NCBI GenBank assembly: GCA_041156125.1
Contig: JBEVTI010000006.1
Span: 1 to 64,000 of the forward strand
Direction: 5' to 3'
Origin: Paraktedonobacter carboxidivorans
GTDB lineage: Bacteria > Chloroflexota > Ktedonobacteria > Ktedonobacterales > Ktedonobacteraceae
Length of the DNA stretch: 64,000 bases
The notes below the pieces were generated by a model. It worked only from the letters and a program-made list of their open reading frames with translations, did not search any database and was not told the origin of the DNA. Position 1 is the first letter of the stretch. Each line of letters starts with the position of its first letter. Both the position numbers and the translations under genes were made by a program. Shown here in pieces: positions 1-9,584 of this stretch.

Positions 1-315
1 GCTTCTACGGTAACAGATCGAACTCTGCCTGACTGGTTTCTTCGATTGTTCAGGTACTTTTTGTTAAGTTAACGCCTATGGCGGACACCCCGAAAAAGAT
101 GTTTTGCCCTTTGTTGCGAGCCGCCGCAGGCGGCGAGAGTAATCTTGCAACAGCCCTGTCGCTCAGAGGGAGCGGCTTGGGGACCATCTCTTCTATGGTG
201 TATAATAGGGCTATATAGACACGCATTTTGACCCTCAGAAGTCAGGTCAAGCGGGAAGCGGTTCTGCCAGCACTTGCCATTCTCTATTTCTACCAAATCA
301 AAAGGAGTCTATTCC
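1..315. other. Upstream region without a supported gene
   Basis: I see no credible coding region here. The 75-codon minus-strand reading frame between 69 and 296 has no recognisable domain and opposes the promoter-like sequence of the next gene. The region holds a possible -10 hexamer and the ribosome binding site of the aminotransferase gene. Confidence 0.5.
177..206 (+). promoter_or_regulatory. Possible promoter of the aminotransferase gene
   Basis: A perfect TATAAT lies at 201-206. The only -35 candidate at a suitable distance is TTGGGG (177-182), 18 bp upstream, which is a weak match. The -10 is convincing and the -35 is not. Confidence 0.35.
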
Positions 316-1485
316 GTGCAGTTATCTCAACTTATTACCAGTTTGCCGCCCTATCATTTCGCCAATGCTAAAAAGAAAATCGCTGACCGCATAGCGACAG
401 GCGTGGATGTGATCAGCCTCTCAATGGGCGATCCCGATCTGCCAGCCCCTCAGGCCGTGCTGGACCGTCTATATGAGACGCTGCAAGATCCCACTAATCA
501 TCGTTATCCTGAATATCGCGGTATGCCTGCCCTGCACGAGGCTTTTGTGGCCTGGTTTCAGCGCCGCTTTGGCGTTGAACTTGCACCCGAGCTTGAGACT
601 CTACCCCTGTTAGGCTCTAAAGAGGGATTGGTCTATGTAGGCGCGGCTGTCTTGAATGCCGGGGATATCGCGCTGATCGGCGACCCCTACTATCCAACCT
701 ACCTGACTGCCGCGACCAATGTAGGAGCGCGGCCCTATCTCCTGCCTTTGCTTCAACAAAACGACTATCTGCCTGACCTGGAGAGCATTCCAGCAGATAT
801 CTTGCGCCAGAGTCGCCTGCTCTGGCTGAACTATCCCAACAATCCCACCGCTGCCTGTGCCGGTCGCGAGTTCTTTGAGCGGGCAGTCGCGTTTGCTCAT
901 CAGCATGATCTGGTCATCGTTCACGACATGGCTTACGCTGAAGTCTACTTCGACGATTTTCGTCCTATGAGCATTCTGCAAATTCCTGGCGCGAAAGAGG
1001 TCGCAGTCGAACTGCACTCGTTGAGCAAGACCTACAACATGGCGGGTTTCCGCGTGGGTATGCTGGTTGGTAACGCCGAACTGGTAGACGCGGTTGGGCG
1101 TCTGAAAAGCAATATCGATAGCGGCATGTTTCGCCCTGTGCAGTACGCGGCCATCGCGGCCCTGGAACTCCCAGAGTCCTGGCTCCAGGAGCGCAATGCC
1201 ATTTATCGTTTGCGCCGTGATCTTCTGGTTGACAGTTGTAACGCACTTGGCCTGCACACGCAACGTACCCTGGCGGGCCTCTATATCTGGGCTACCGTGC
1301 CCGCGGGCTTTACCTCGCGTGATTTCGCAAACTGGCTCTTCGACGAAACCGGCGTCTTCGTCACGGCTGGCACTAACTTTGGTCAGGCCGGAGAGGGCTA
1401 CCTGCGTATCTCTATGACTGAGCCTCAGGAGCGTCTGGAGACAGCGATGGCGCGTATGCGCGACGCTCTGCATGTGCGGGCTTGA
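316..1485 (+). CDS. PLP-dependent class I/II aminotransferase
   Basis: A cytoplasmic fold-type I aminotransferase of 389 residues that transfers an amino group between an amino acid and a 2-oxo acid. The PLP-binding lysine is K238 in SLSKTYNMAGFR, and the substrate/PLP-contact motif NYPNNPTAA lies about 60 residues upstream. Overall similarity is to the LL-diaminopimelate/aspartate aminotransferase branch, but the substrate cannot be read from sequence. I chose GTG 316 because AAAGGAG (301-307) sits 8 bp upstream; the frame opens at 274 without a ribosome site. The stop codon lies 35 bp before the preferred start of the glycosidase gene, so the two are probably cotranscribed. Confidence 0.88.
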   Translation: MQLSQLITSLPPYHFANAKKKIADRIATGVDVISLSMGDPDLPAPQAVLDRLYETLQDPTNHRYPEYRGMPALHEAFVAWFQRRFGVELAPELETLPLLGSKEGLVYVGAAVLNAGDIALIGDPYYPTYLTAATNVGARPYLLPLLQQNDYLPDLESIPADILRQSRLLWLNYPNNPTAACAGREFFERAVAFAHQHDLVIVHDMAYAEVYFDDFRPMSILQIPGAKEVAVELHSLSKTYNMAGFRVGMLVGNAELVDAVGRLKSNIDSGMFRPVQYAAIAALELPESWLQERNAIYRLRRDLLVDSCNALGLHTQRTLAGLYIWATVPAGFTSRDFANWLFDETGVFVTAGTNFGQAGEGYLRISMTEPQERLETAMARMRDALHVRA

Positions 1486-1520
1486 AATGGAAAAGATCAC
1501 GAGAAGGGAGCTTACCCGCG

Positions 1521-3614
1521 ATGCCAGGGAATGCTTGGAATCTTTCGCTGGGGAAAGAGATTTGCACTGATGTCACGGCAGGACTTGATCGCGAATGGTT
1601 GGTCACCAATGGCCTGGGAGGATATGCCTCCGGCTCGATTCTGGGTGCGACTACGCGAAGCTACCATGGTTTGCTGGTAGCCGCGCTACGCCCGCCAGTT
1701 GAGCGCTTTGTTATGGTGACTAAAACCGATGAGGAACTCGCTTTGCCGACTGGAAAACTTTTGCGGCTCGGCGTCAATGAATACGAGGATGGTACAATCG
1801 ATCCCCAGGGTCAGGCCTATCTCTTTTCGTTTGCCCTGGAAGGCGATATTCCCTGTTTCACCTATCAACTGACCCCGGATCTCAAGCTGGAAAAGCGCAT
1901 CTGGATGGAATATGGGGAAAATACTACCTACATTCAATATCTCTTGCGCGATACCTCTGGCCAGGAGCCTGATGATAGGCCATTGTTGCTAACTATTCTG
2001 CCCTTTTGCCTGTATCGCGATCATCATATGATTACTCAGGGTCGCGTCGATTGGCGTTTTCTGGTGGATAGCCTGGGCAATGGTTGCGAGATTCGTGCCA
2101 GCGCCGGGGCGTTGCCGTATCGTCTATGGCTGAATCAGGAGGCTATGTTTACCCCTACTGGCCTCTGGTACTGGCATGTGCGTCACCGCCATGATCAGGC
2201 GCGCGGCTTGAACAGCGTTGAGGATGTCTATCAGCCTGGTGTGCTGCGCGTGCCCATCAGAGCAGGCGTGCGCGCGACTCTGGTGATCAGCTCTGAAGAG
2301 CATTACGCGTCAGCTCTGGGTAGTTCAGGCCACGAGGAGTATGTGGCCCGCGCGCTGCGTCGGCACCAGCGGCGTATCAGGCAATTGCTCGATATCGCTG
2401 ATCGCTCGGCGACCAACCTGGCGAAACACGATCCTATACACGCGCGCCTGGTCCTGGCCGCCGATCAATTTATTGTCACACGTTCCCAGGCTGGTGGACC
2501 CCAGAACGGGACCAGAACCTATCTTTCGCCTGACAGCAAAACGATCATTGCTGGCTATCCCTGGTTTACCGATTGGGGGCGCGACAGTATGATTGCGCTG
2601 CCAGGACTTCTGCTCTGCACGGGTCGCTATAGCGAGGCACGCGGGTTGCTCAAAGCCTTTATCAGCTATGCCCATGAAGGGCTGATTCCTAATCGCTTTC
2701 CCGATCGTGGAGAGGCACCCGAATATAATACCGCTGACGCCACGCTCTGGCTCTTCTCTGCTCTGCACAACTATCTTACTGTCACTAACGATCGCTCTCT
2801 GCTCAAGGATCTTTTTCCCAAGCTAGTAGAGATCATCCAGTGGCACCAGCAGGGAACTGACTTTGGTATACATATGGACCCCACGGACGGCCTGTTGCAC
2901 GCGGGAGCTCCGGGTCTGCAACTAACCTGGATGGATGCGAAAGTTGGCACCTGGGTGATCACGCCCAGGCGCGGCAAACCGGTCGAGGTTAATGCCCTCT
3001 GGCACTATGCTCTGGCCTGCATGGAGAAATGGGCGGTGGACCTCTCAATCGACGCGTTTCAGTATGGCCAGTTGCGCGCGCGCGTGGAGCGAAGCTTTAC
3101 CAGTCGCTTCTGGTACGCGGAAGGCGGCTATCTTTATGACGTGGTGGATGTCGATGGGAAGCGGGAGCAAAATGATGCGTCACTGCGGCCCAACCAGTTG
3201 CTCGCGGCTTCGTTGAGCAATCACTTGCTGACCCTGGCTCAGGCGCGCAGTATTCTTCAGCAGGTTACTGACCATCTGCTGACTCCTATGGGCTTGCGCA
3301 CACTCAGTCCGACTGACCCGGCGTACCACGCGAGCTTTAATGGCGATCTCCTGCATCGTGACAGTGCCTACCACCAGGGAACTGTCTGGCCGTGGCTGCT
3401 TGGTCCGTATATTGATGTGCATCTGCGTGTCTATCATGACTGCAGCGCCATTTTGCCCCTGCTCGCGCCCCTGATCCATCACTTGTGGGAGGCGTGCATT
3501 GGCACTGTCAGCGAGGTAGCCGAACCCGCCTTCCCTTTCACACCCGCTGGCTGCTTCTCCCAGGCGTGGAGCGTAGCGGAACTTCTCCGTATCTGGCTGA
3601 CTCTGGAAGAATGA
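1521..3614 (+). CDS. Glycogen debranching enzyme-type amylo-alpha-1,6-glucosidase (GH133-like)
   Basis: A 697-residue protein of the bacterial/archaeal glycogen-debranching family, expected to hydrolyse alpha-1,6 branch residues of glycogen or related glucans in the cytoplasm. The N-terminal beta domain has the family signature EWLVTNGLGGYASGS followed by RSYHGLLVA. The C-terminal (alpha/alpha)6-barrel contains GYPWFTDWGRDSMIALPGL and, near the end, HQGTVWPWLLGPY. Length fits the family. The frame could open at TTG 1482, overlapping the previous stop, but ATG 1521 has GAGAAGGGAG (1501-1510) at good spacing and gives the usual N-terminus. No other glycogen gene is adjacent. Confidence 0.87.
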   Translation: MPGNAWNLSLGKEICTDVTAGLDREWLVTNGLGGYASGSILGATTRSYHGLLVAALRPPVERFVMVTKTDEELALPTGKLLRLGVNEYEDGTIDPQGQAYLFSFALEGDIPCFTYQLTPDLKLEKRIWMEYGENTTYIQYLLRDTSGQEPDDRPLLLTILPFCLYRDHHMITQGRVDWRFLVDSLGNGCEIRASAGALPYRLWLNQEAMFTPTGLWYWHVRHRHDQARGLNSVEDVYQPGVLRVPIRAGVRATLVISSEEHYASALGSSGHEEYVARALRRHQRRIRQLLDIADRSATNLAKHDPIHARLVLAADQFIVTRSQAGGPQNGTRTYLSPDSKTIIAGYPWFTDWGRDSMIALPGLLLCTGRYSEARGLLKAFISYAHEGLIPNRFPDRGEAPEYNTADATLWLFSALHNYLTVTNDRSLLKDLFPKLVEIIQWHQQGTDFGIHMDPTDGLLHAGAPGLQLTWMDAKVGTWVITPRRGKPVEVNALWHYALACMEKWAVDLSIDAFQYGQLRARVERSFTSRFWYAEGGYLYDVVDVDGKREQNDASLRPNQLLAASLSNHLLTLAQARSILQQVTDHLLTPMGLRTLSPTDPAYHASFNGDLLHRDSAYHQGTVWPWLLGPYIDVHLRVYHDCSAILPLLAPLIHHLWEACIGTVSEVAEPAFPFTPAGCFSQAWSVAELLRIWLTLEE

Positions 3615-3699
3615 CATAGCGAGGCATCTCTGCACTTTTTTTTGCGTGGAAGCTGCTATCAGCATAGTATAATTGTTGACCAATATCAGAGGTATTTAG

Positions 3700-4263
3700 A
3701 TGGAATCTTATGTATGGTGGGTCGCTCTAGAAGTGCCTGGCCTGGAGCAGTTACACCTGGTAAAAAATGAGACAGGTATTATTGTCGATAGCTTTGTGCT
3801 CGGTATCGAAGGTGTTATGCCTTTTCGCCTCTGGTACCAGGTGTGGACGGATAACAACTGGAATGTCCGGGAATGTTTTCTCCAACTTGGCGGGGAGAAA
3901 GGCCAGACCGTGCATCTTTATGCCGATGGCCAGGGGCACTGGACCGATGACGCGGGCGTTGCACGTTCAGACCTGGATGGCTGTCTGGATATTGATATTT
4001 CCCACACCCCCTTTACCAACACGCTGCCTCTACGTCGCCTGGAGCTTGCACCTGGCGAGAGCGCGCATCTCCTCGTCGCTTATGCTGCCATTCCAGATCT
4101 TGTGATTCGCCCGGCCAGGCAGCGTTATACCTGTCTTTCCCGCACAACCTCTGGCGGACTCTATCGCTACGAAGGATTGGAGAATAACTTTACTGCTGAT
4201 TTGCCCGTTGATGACCAGGGACTGATTGTGGACTATCCAGGAATATGGAAGCGGCAGAGATGA
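3700..4263 (+). CDS. Putative glycolipid-binding domain protein (DUF1089-like)
   Basis: A 187-residue single-domain protein resembling the putative glycolipid-binding family (formerly DUF1089). Seen features are PFRLWYQVWTDNNWNVRE near residues 45-60, LDGCLDIDISHTPFTNTLP in the middle, and the C-terminal FTADLPVDDQGLIVDYPG, all typical of the family. There is no signal peptide or membrane segment, so it should be cytoplasmic. Biochemical function is unproven for the family. A TATAAT at 3668-3673, only about 26 bp before the start, suggests its own promoter despite following the glycosidase gene by 85 bp. Confidence 0.78.
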   Translation: MESYVWWVALEVPGLEQLHLVKNETGIIVDSFVLGIEGVMPFRLWYQVWTDNNWNVRECFLQLGGEKGQTVHLYADGQGHWTDDAGVARSDLDGCLDIDISHTPFTNTLPLRRLELAPGESAHLLVAYAAIPDLVIRPARQRYTCLSRTTSGGLYRYEGLENNFTADLPVDDQGLIVDYPGIWKRQR

Positions 4264-4458
4264 GGTTGCCTGGGGATGGTGAGTAATCTCTATGAGATAT
4301 GGCCCATCATATCTTCTTTTTCTTGGCTTCTCGTTTAGAATACTGTATACTACTGGATAGATTAGATGAAAATGGCAATTGCATATGGCGGGATTGCGCA
4401 GGGGACGATACACTGGCAGGACGCGCCCTGTTGAGATGAGAAGCAGAAGAGGCTCACA

Positions 4459-5796
4459 ATGAACCAGTCATCCGATGATGAGTTTTACAATTCCTCGACC
4501 GAAAATACAGCCTCTGCACCGCAACAGCAGGGGCCGGGCTTCGCGCGTCCTCCGCAGAGCATGCCTGACAATTACCCGCCACGCCAGCCAGGTCGGGGTC
4601 CGCAAAACTTCCCGCCTGGCCCACAGAATTATTCACCACAAAGCTTACCCGGCCAGCCTGGCGGGGTTCCACAAAACAATCCACAGCAGAATCCTCCAGA
4701 CCGGCCAGAGCGCTCACAAGTTTTCTGGTCTCCCCAGGAGCAAAGGCCTCTCAATCAGCCCGGCGATACCCCGCGGAGCTTCGCGGCTCGCGAATTGAGC
4801 GACCTATCTAGCCCGAACCAGCAGCAGTTAGCGAGTTATCCACCCCCTAGCGGCCCAATCAGTCGTCCAGGCTTCTCACAGGCAGATAACTCGGCGCAAG
4901 ATTTATACGCGACTGAACACGCTACCTTTGCCGCGGACTATACCCAGGAGGGATCTGTCGTCCCTCCATGGCAGACGTTTAATGCGCCCGTGCCAGTAGC
5001 GCCTAATCTCGCGCCATGGGAACAGCAAAAGCCGCCTGTCCCGCCGCCTAATCTCGCGCCATGGGAGCAGCAAAAGCCGCCCGTGCCGCCGCCTAACCTC
5101 GCGCCATGGGAACAGCAGCAACAATCTCCACGACCGCAAGCAGGCACCCCCGCGAACTGGTCTGGGCCTGGTCCAACTCAGCCGCCGCCACCAGTACGGC
5201 CCAGGCGCTTCTCTCGCACAGTATTAATCATGCTTCTGGTGCTAGGTGTGCTGGTTGTGATTGGAGGCATTGGTGGCATTTTCGCGCTGCGCTCGCGCGG
5301 GGGTCCCTCTCCAACTGGCACCTCCACCACGCAGGGTACCTCTACTATTAGTGGAGTGACGCCTGTTCCCAGCGCGCCCGGCAGTACACCTACCCCTGAC
5401 GGCGTTCATGGTATTGGCACGCCAGTTCAAGCTGGCACTGACTGGATTGCTACCATCACAAGCATACGAGAAACGATCTCCAGCCTGATCGCCCCTAATC
5501 CCAACAATACTTATCTGGAGGTTAATCTCTCGCTCAAAAACACCTCAGGTCAAGCGCTCACACTTGTCAGCTTTCTTGAGTTTACCCTGGATGGCCCCAA
5601 TGGATTGCACTTGCACGAAACAGGAGGAGATACCAATATTCACCGCCCGCCCGATGGCACGGTGAATGCTAACAGCACGCTTGTGGCAGAGGTTGCCTAT
5701 GAGGTACCCAAAAACCAGCATGCCTTTACCCTGGTTTTCGCTTATGGCTTGAGCCATAACAACAATGCCTCTGTCTCCTGGCAATTGACAGCCTAG
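4459..5796 (+). CDS. Membrane-anchored protein with proline/glutamine-rich N-terminus and DUF4352-like exterior domain
   Basis: A 445-residue protein in three parts. Residues 1 to about 250 are low-complexity Pro/Gln/Asn, including three tandem 15-residue units starting NLAPWEQQ. One membrane helix follows (about 252-275, VLIMLLVLGVLVVIGGIGG). A Ser/Thr/Pro linker leads to a C-terminal beta-sandwich of about 120 residues that resembles DUF4352 (VQAGTDWIATITSIRET, then TYLEVNLSLKNTSGQALTL). The expected topology is a cytoplasmic proline-rich tail with an exported sandwich. The proline-rich tail resembles the linkers in the two neighbouring Ser/Thr kinases, so it could be a kinase partner or substrate; that is inference. 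It runs convergent with the kinase gene, 11 bp apart. Confidence 0.72.
   Translation: MNQSSDDEFYNSSTENTASAPQQQGPGFARPPQSMPDNYPPRQPGRGPQNFPPGPQNYSPQSLPGQPGGVPQNNPQQNPPDRPERSQVFWSPQEQRPLNQPGDTPRSFAARELSDLSSPNQQQLASYPPPSGPISRPGFSQADNSAQDLYATEHATFAADYTQEGSVVPPWQTFNAPVPVAPNLAPWEQQKPPVPPPNLAPWEQQKPPVPPPNLAPWEQQQQSPRPQAGTPANWSGPGPTQPPPPVRPRRFSRTVLIMLLVLGVLVVIGGIGGIFALRSRGGPSPTGTSTTQGTSTISGVTPVPSAPGSTPTPDGVHGIGTPVQAGTDWIATITSIRETISSLIAPNPNNTYLEVNLSLKNTSGQALTLVSFLEFTLDGPNGLHLHETGGDTNIHRPPDGTVNANSTLVAEVAYEVPKNQHAFTLVFAYGLSHNNNASVSWQLTA
5002..5120 (+). repeat. In-frame 45-bp tandem repeat (2.6 copies)
   Basis: Units begin at 5002, 5047 and 5092 and encode the 15-residue motif NLAPWEQQKPPVPPP, with only a few third-position differences between copies. 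The near-identity at DNA level points to recent expansion, so copy number may vary between strains. Confidence 0.8.
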
Positions 5797-5807
5797 ATAG
5801 CGGGCGT

Positions 5808-7742
5808 TTATTGCACGCGGATCAAAATCACGCTAATATTTCCTTCACCCCCAGCGAGATTGGCCTCGTCAACCAGCGTGCGCGCTAACTTCTGAGGATC
5901 GCCATCGCGGGCGAGGAGTTCCTGCAAACGGCTATCGCGCAGCATATGCCAGAGACCATTGGTGCAGAGTAAGATCAGATCGTTGGCCTCGACCTCCTGG
6001 TCGAAATAGTCAGGCTGCACAAAGTTAGTCTGACCCAGGAAGCGGTAAAGATGCTTGTTTTTTGAACTATTATAGACTTCATCGGGTTGCAAAAGTTTGG
6101 CCTGGACCAGATTCGCGGCCAGCGTGTGATCGGAGGTCAGACAACGCAACGTGCCACCAGGCCTATAGTGATAGGCGCGGCAATCGCCAATGCTCATAAT
6201 ATGCAGGTGATGCTTGTAGACCAGTGCCATAGTCAGGGTACTGGCCATAGCAGTCTCATAGTCGGCATTGCAATGATAGATCACCTGGCCAGCCCGGCGC
6301 ACGCCCTCGCGCATCCACACCTCAAGCGTCGCATCGGGCAAAGATGACGGTTTATAGCCCTGTCCGGGTTGTGAGATCTGCGAACTGTTCCTGCTTGCCG
6401 GCGTATACGAGGCCGAAGGCAGCGGTGTTGCCAGCAGCGGCAGGAGCACATCTGCCACAGTCTCTATTGCCAGACGGCTGGCTTCGTGCCCGCCGGCGGA
6501 TTTGCCCTGCTGGTCGCGCAGACCGTCGGCGACCGTGAAGAGTCCAAAGGGTCGAGGCGGAGGTGCCAGATTGGCGCAGAGCCCCTGCACAATTAGTAGC
6601 ATATCTTCGTTGGTCTCAGCTACATATTTGCGCCCGGTATCGCTGACATAGCCTACCTGGCAGACATCAGTAACCAATGGCGAGGTATCATCCAGGCGAT
6701 GACCGCAGCGGCGACAGAAGCGTGAACTACTGCGGTTCTCCTGCCCGCAGACGCTACACGGATTTTCTGGGATAATCGCGCGTACCATCACGTTGACGTT
6801 GCCTACCCCCTCGATACGTGTTGGCTCAGATGAGCTACTGTGTTGTAACTGGATCGCGGTCTCCAGAGCCCCAATAAAGTCGTGAGCTGTAGCATAACGC
6901 TTGAGTGGATCGTTGTCGATTGCGCGAAAGATCACATCATCGGCAGCCGCGGGCAGGTCCTGATTTAGCTCGCTGGGAGAAGGTAGCTTGGCCGCGCGGC
7001 TGCGTACAATCGCCTGGAAAGGCAGCAGGCCCGTTACGAGCTGGTAGGTTACAACGCCTAACGAGTAAATATCGCTGGCAGGCTCGGCTTTGCCGTGACC
7101 TTGTTCCGGCGCGGTATAGTGCTCGGAACCCAGCGCCCAACCGCTCTGGGTCAGGGGACGCTCTTTCTGCATCGCGCGCGCGATCCCAAAATCAGCGATG
7201 ACCAGGCGCCCGTCTTCCTGATGGATCAGCAGATTCGAGGGCTTGATATCGCGATGTACCACCTTGAGAGGGTGGGCGTGGATCGCGTCCACTGCCTCAG
7301 CCAGATCATGTAGATAGCGCAGGGTTAGCGGTAATGGTAGCGGCTTTTCCGCCTTCAACAGATCTTTTAGCGTGCCCCCAGTTACCAGCGGCATCACCAG
7401 ATAGAGCAGTGGACCATCCTGACCAAAATTAAGCACCGGTACGATGTTCTTATGTTTGAGTTGATGGGCGTAGCGCGCCTCGCGACGAAAGCGCTCCACC
7501 GCTGTAGCGTCATCCATATTGCGGCTTGCGGCCTGAATCACCTTCAGGGCCACTTGCTGCATCTCGAATGTATCGCTAGCGCGATAGACCGCGCCCATAC
7601 CACCCAGGCCCAGCAGCGTTTCAATGCGATAACGACCAGCGATGATCGTTTCTGGCAGTAGGCACTGGCAGTTGAGTTTGACACACTTAAAAGTGCCTGG
7701 TGGATAATCGGTACTACACCGAGGATTAGGACAACGCGGCAT
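5808..7742 (-). CDS. Ser/Thr protein kinase fused to a zinc ribbon and a degenerate PP2C domain
   Basis: A 644-residue fusion. A Cys-rich N-terminus (CPNPRC, later CVKLNC) precedes a Hanks-type kinase (about 36-295) with glycine loop GLGGMGAVY, catalytic VHRDIKPSNLLI, ADFGIAR and YTAPE, so kinase activity is likely. A zinc ribbon (CSVCGQ...CRRCG, about 327-347) follows, then a PP2C-like domain (about 360-644) with TNED and VADG. In PP2C the SDG and DNxT motifs supply metal-binding aspartates; here they read TNG (N595) and GNIS (G634), so phosphatase activity is doubtful. There is no membrane segment. ATG 7742 has GAGGAAGG a few bases upstream. The gene is divergent from trpB2. Confidence 0.9.
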   Translation of the reverse strand: MPRCPNPRCSTDYPPGTFKCVKLNCQCLLPETIIAGRYRIETLLGLGGMGAVYRASDTFEMQQVALKVIQAASRNMDDATAVERFRREARYAHQLKHKNIVPVLNFGQDGPLLYLVMPLVTGGTLKDLLKAEKPLPLPLTLRYLHDLAEAVDAIHAHPLKVVHRDIKPSNLLIHQEDGRLVIADFGIARAMQKERPLTQSGWALGSEHYTAPEQGHGKAEPASDIYSLGVVTYQLVTGLLPFQAIVRSRAAKLPSPSELNQDLPAAADDVIFRAIDNDPLKRYATAHDFIGALETAIQLQHSSSSEPTRIEGVGNVNVMVRAIIPENPCSVCGQENRSSSRFCRRCGHRLDDTSPLVTDVCQVGYVSDTGRKYVAETNEDMLLIVQGLCANLAPPPRPFGLFTVADGLRDQQGKSAGGHEASRLAIETVADVLLPLLATPLPSASYTPASRNSSQISQPGQGYKPSSLPDATLEVWMREGVRRAGQVIYHCNADYETAMASTLTMALVYKHHLHIMSIGDCRAYHYRPGGTLRCLTSDHTLAANLVQAKLLQPDEVYNSSKNKHLYRFLGQTNFVQPDYFDQEVEANDLILLCTNGLWHMLRDSRLQELLARDGDPQKLARTLVDEANLAGGEGNISVILIRVQ

Positions 7743-8117
7743 GGACCTTCCTCATTCCTGCGTCAAAATTCGCAAGATTACACATGTCTTAGTGCATGTA
7801 TTGTAGGGTGCGTCGTCACTGCTGTCAACCTTAACCGCCTATGGCGCGCACATCTCCACTTATCTATACGAACAGGCAGAGTCGGAAGTTGAAATCATGT
7901 GGGGCAAGAATCAGGGATCACGCTCCACTTTTTCACACTCTGTGGGGAGAGGTCTTGCAAAGCAAGTAGGTGACGTTTAAGCAGTCTTTCTGGTTTCCTC
8001 TACTGGCCTTCTGCTTAAATCCAGAGGTGGTATAATCGAGAGAACCCGTTTCTGATATCGATCAGGGAAGCGTCGGCGTTGTTCTTGCTTATTTCCCTGT
8101 TCAAAGAGGAGCATACC
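7743..8117. other. Divergent intergenic region between the kinase and trpB2
   Basis: No gene was recognised. A TATAAT at 8031-8036 lies 82 bp before the trpB2 start and probably serves trpB2; I see no good -35. The trpB2 ribosome site AAAGAGGAG is at about 8103-8111. Confidence 0.5.
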
Positions 8118-9488
8118 ATGCCCGACAATACGCACGTCAAGTATATTTTGCATGAAGATGAGATGCCTCAGACCTGGTACAATATCGCGGCAGACCTACC
8201 ACGTCCGCCCGAGCCAGTCTTGCATCCTGGGACCCATCAGCCGGTCGGCCCGGCTGATCTCGCACCGCTTTTTCCCATGGCGATTATTATGCAAGAGGTT
8301 AGCACTGAGCGCTATATCGAGATTCCGCAGCCAGTGCGAGATGTTTATCGCCAGTGGCGTCCTAGCCCCCTTTTCCGGGCGCGCCGTCTGGAGCAGGTAC
8401 TGGATACGCCCGCGCGTATTTACTATAAATACGAAGGTGTTAGTCCTGCTGGTAGTCACAAGCCGAACACTGCTGTGCCACAGGTCTACTACAATAAGCA
8501 GGAGGGTATCCAGAAAATTTCTACCGAGACGGGCGCGGGCCAGTGGGGTTCTTCGCTGGCGATGGCCGGAGCTTTCTTTGGGGTAGAAGTTGAGATCTTC
8601 ATGGTCAAGATTAGCTATCAGCAGAAACCCTATCGCAGGCACCTGATGGAAGCCTTTGGCAGCACTGTTCACGCCAGCCCGACGAACCTGACCGACGCCG
8701 GGCGCGGCATTCTGGCGCGTGATCCCAATAGCCCCGGTAGCCTGGGCATCGCCATCAGCGAGGCTGTCGAGGTCGCGGCAAAGAGCGCTGGTACAATCAA
8801 GTATGCTCTGGGCAGTGTGCTCAATCATGTCCTGTTGCACCAGACAGTTGTGGGCCAGGAGGCGCTGCTGCAATTCGCGCAGGCTAACGACTATCCTGAC
8901 ATTGTCATTGGCTGCACAGGTGGCGGCAGCAATTTTGCCGGGCTGGCTTTTCCTTTCATCGGCGAGGCACGCCGTAAAGGGCTAAAGACGCGCTTCCTGG
9001 CCGCGGAACCAATGGCCTGCCCCAGCCTGACACGCGGCGTCTATGCCTACGACTTTGGGGATACCGTAGGGATGACTCCACTTGTCAAGATGCATACGTT
9101 GGGCCACGACTTTATGCCTCCTGGCATTCACGCTGGTGGCTTGCGCTATCACGGTATGGCTCCGCTGATCTCCCTGCTGCATGATGAAGGCATTATCGAT
9201 GCCAAAGCTTATCATCAAAGCAGCGTCTTCGAGGCCGCGATTCAGTTCACGCGCGCCGAGGGCATTATTCCTGCTCCTGAAAGCAGCCACGCCATTCGCG
9301 CCGCGATCAACGAGGCCCTGGAGGCAAAAGCAGCTGGCCAGGAACGTGTGATTCTCTTTAATCTCAGTGGCCACGGTCATTTTGATATGGCTGCCTACGA
9401 TGCCTATTTCTCTGGTAAACTGGAGGATTATGAGTATCCCGCCGAAGCCGTAGCCGAAGCTCAGAAGCGCATGCCGCAGATCGTATAG
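8118..9488 (+). CDS. trpB: Tryptophan synthase beta chain, TrpB2 type
   Basis: A 456-residue PLP enzyme that joins indole (or a serine-derived intermediate) into tryptophan. The N-terminal extension with WYNIAADLPRPPEP and HPGTHQPVGPADLAPLFP, and WRPSPLFRARRLEQ, mark the TrpB2 subfamily. The PLP lysine is K115 in AGSHKPNTA; the phosphate-binding glycine loop is GCTGGGSNFAG; FNLSGHGHFDM lies near the C-terminus. ATG 8118 has AAAGAGGAG upstream, and the frame extends to 8079 without support. No trpA or other trp gene is nearby, consistent with TrpB2 often acting alone as an indole-salvaging or serine-deaminase-type enzyme. Confidence 0.92.
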   Translation: MPDNTHVKYILHEDEMPQTWYNIAADLPRPPEPVLHPGTHQPVGPADLAPLFPMAIIMQEVSTERYIEIPQPVRDVYRQWRPSPLFRARRLEQVLDTPARIYYKYEGVSPAGSHKPNTAVPQVYYNKQEGIQKISTETGAGQWGSSLAMAGAFFGVEVEIFMVKISYQQKPYRRHLMEAFGSTVHASPTNLTDAGRGILARDPNSPGSLGIAISEAVEVAAKSAGTIKYALGSVLNHVLLHQTVVGQEALLQFAQANDYPDIVIGCTGGGSNFAGLAFPFIGEARRKGLKTRFLAAEPMACPSLTRGVYAYDFGDTVGMTPLVKMHTLGHDFMPPGIHAGGLRYHGMAPLISLLHDEGIIDAKAYHQSSVFEAAIQFTRAEGIIPAPESSHAIRAAINEALEAKAAGQERVILFNLSGHGHFDMAAYDAYFSGKLEDYEYPAEAVAEAQKRMPQIV

Positions 9489-9490
9489 TC

Positions 9491-9575
9491 CATGCCTGAT
9501 TATTGGAAAATGGAAACGCAGGCCCGTTTTTAGTTTGTGCCGCGGGCAAAGCCCTTTTTCCAATAATCAGGCATG
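9491..9575. terminator. 20-bp perfect inverted repeat between convergent genes
   Basis: Arms 9491-9510 and 9556-9575 are exact reverse complements separated by 45 nt. It lies between the stop codons of trpB2 (+) and the second kinase (-), so a bidirectional terminator is likely. The arm core ATGCCTGATT also matches the ends of the dispersed element at 30.2 and 54.3 kb, so it may be a short relative of that family. Confidence 0.6.
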
Positions 9576-9584
9576 GCTCATAGT

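Noticed and set aside
610..1500. Long minus-strand reading frame (about 296 codons)
   Set aside because: It lies fully opposite a well-supported aminotransferase gene and shows no protein family features.
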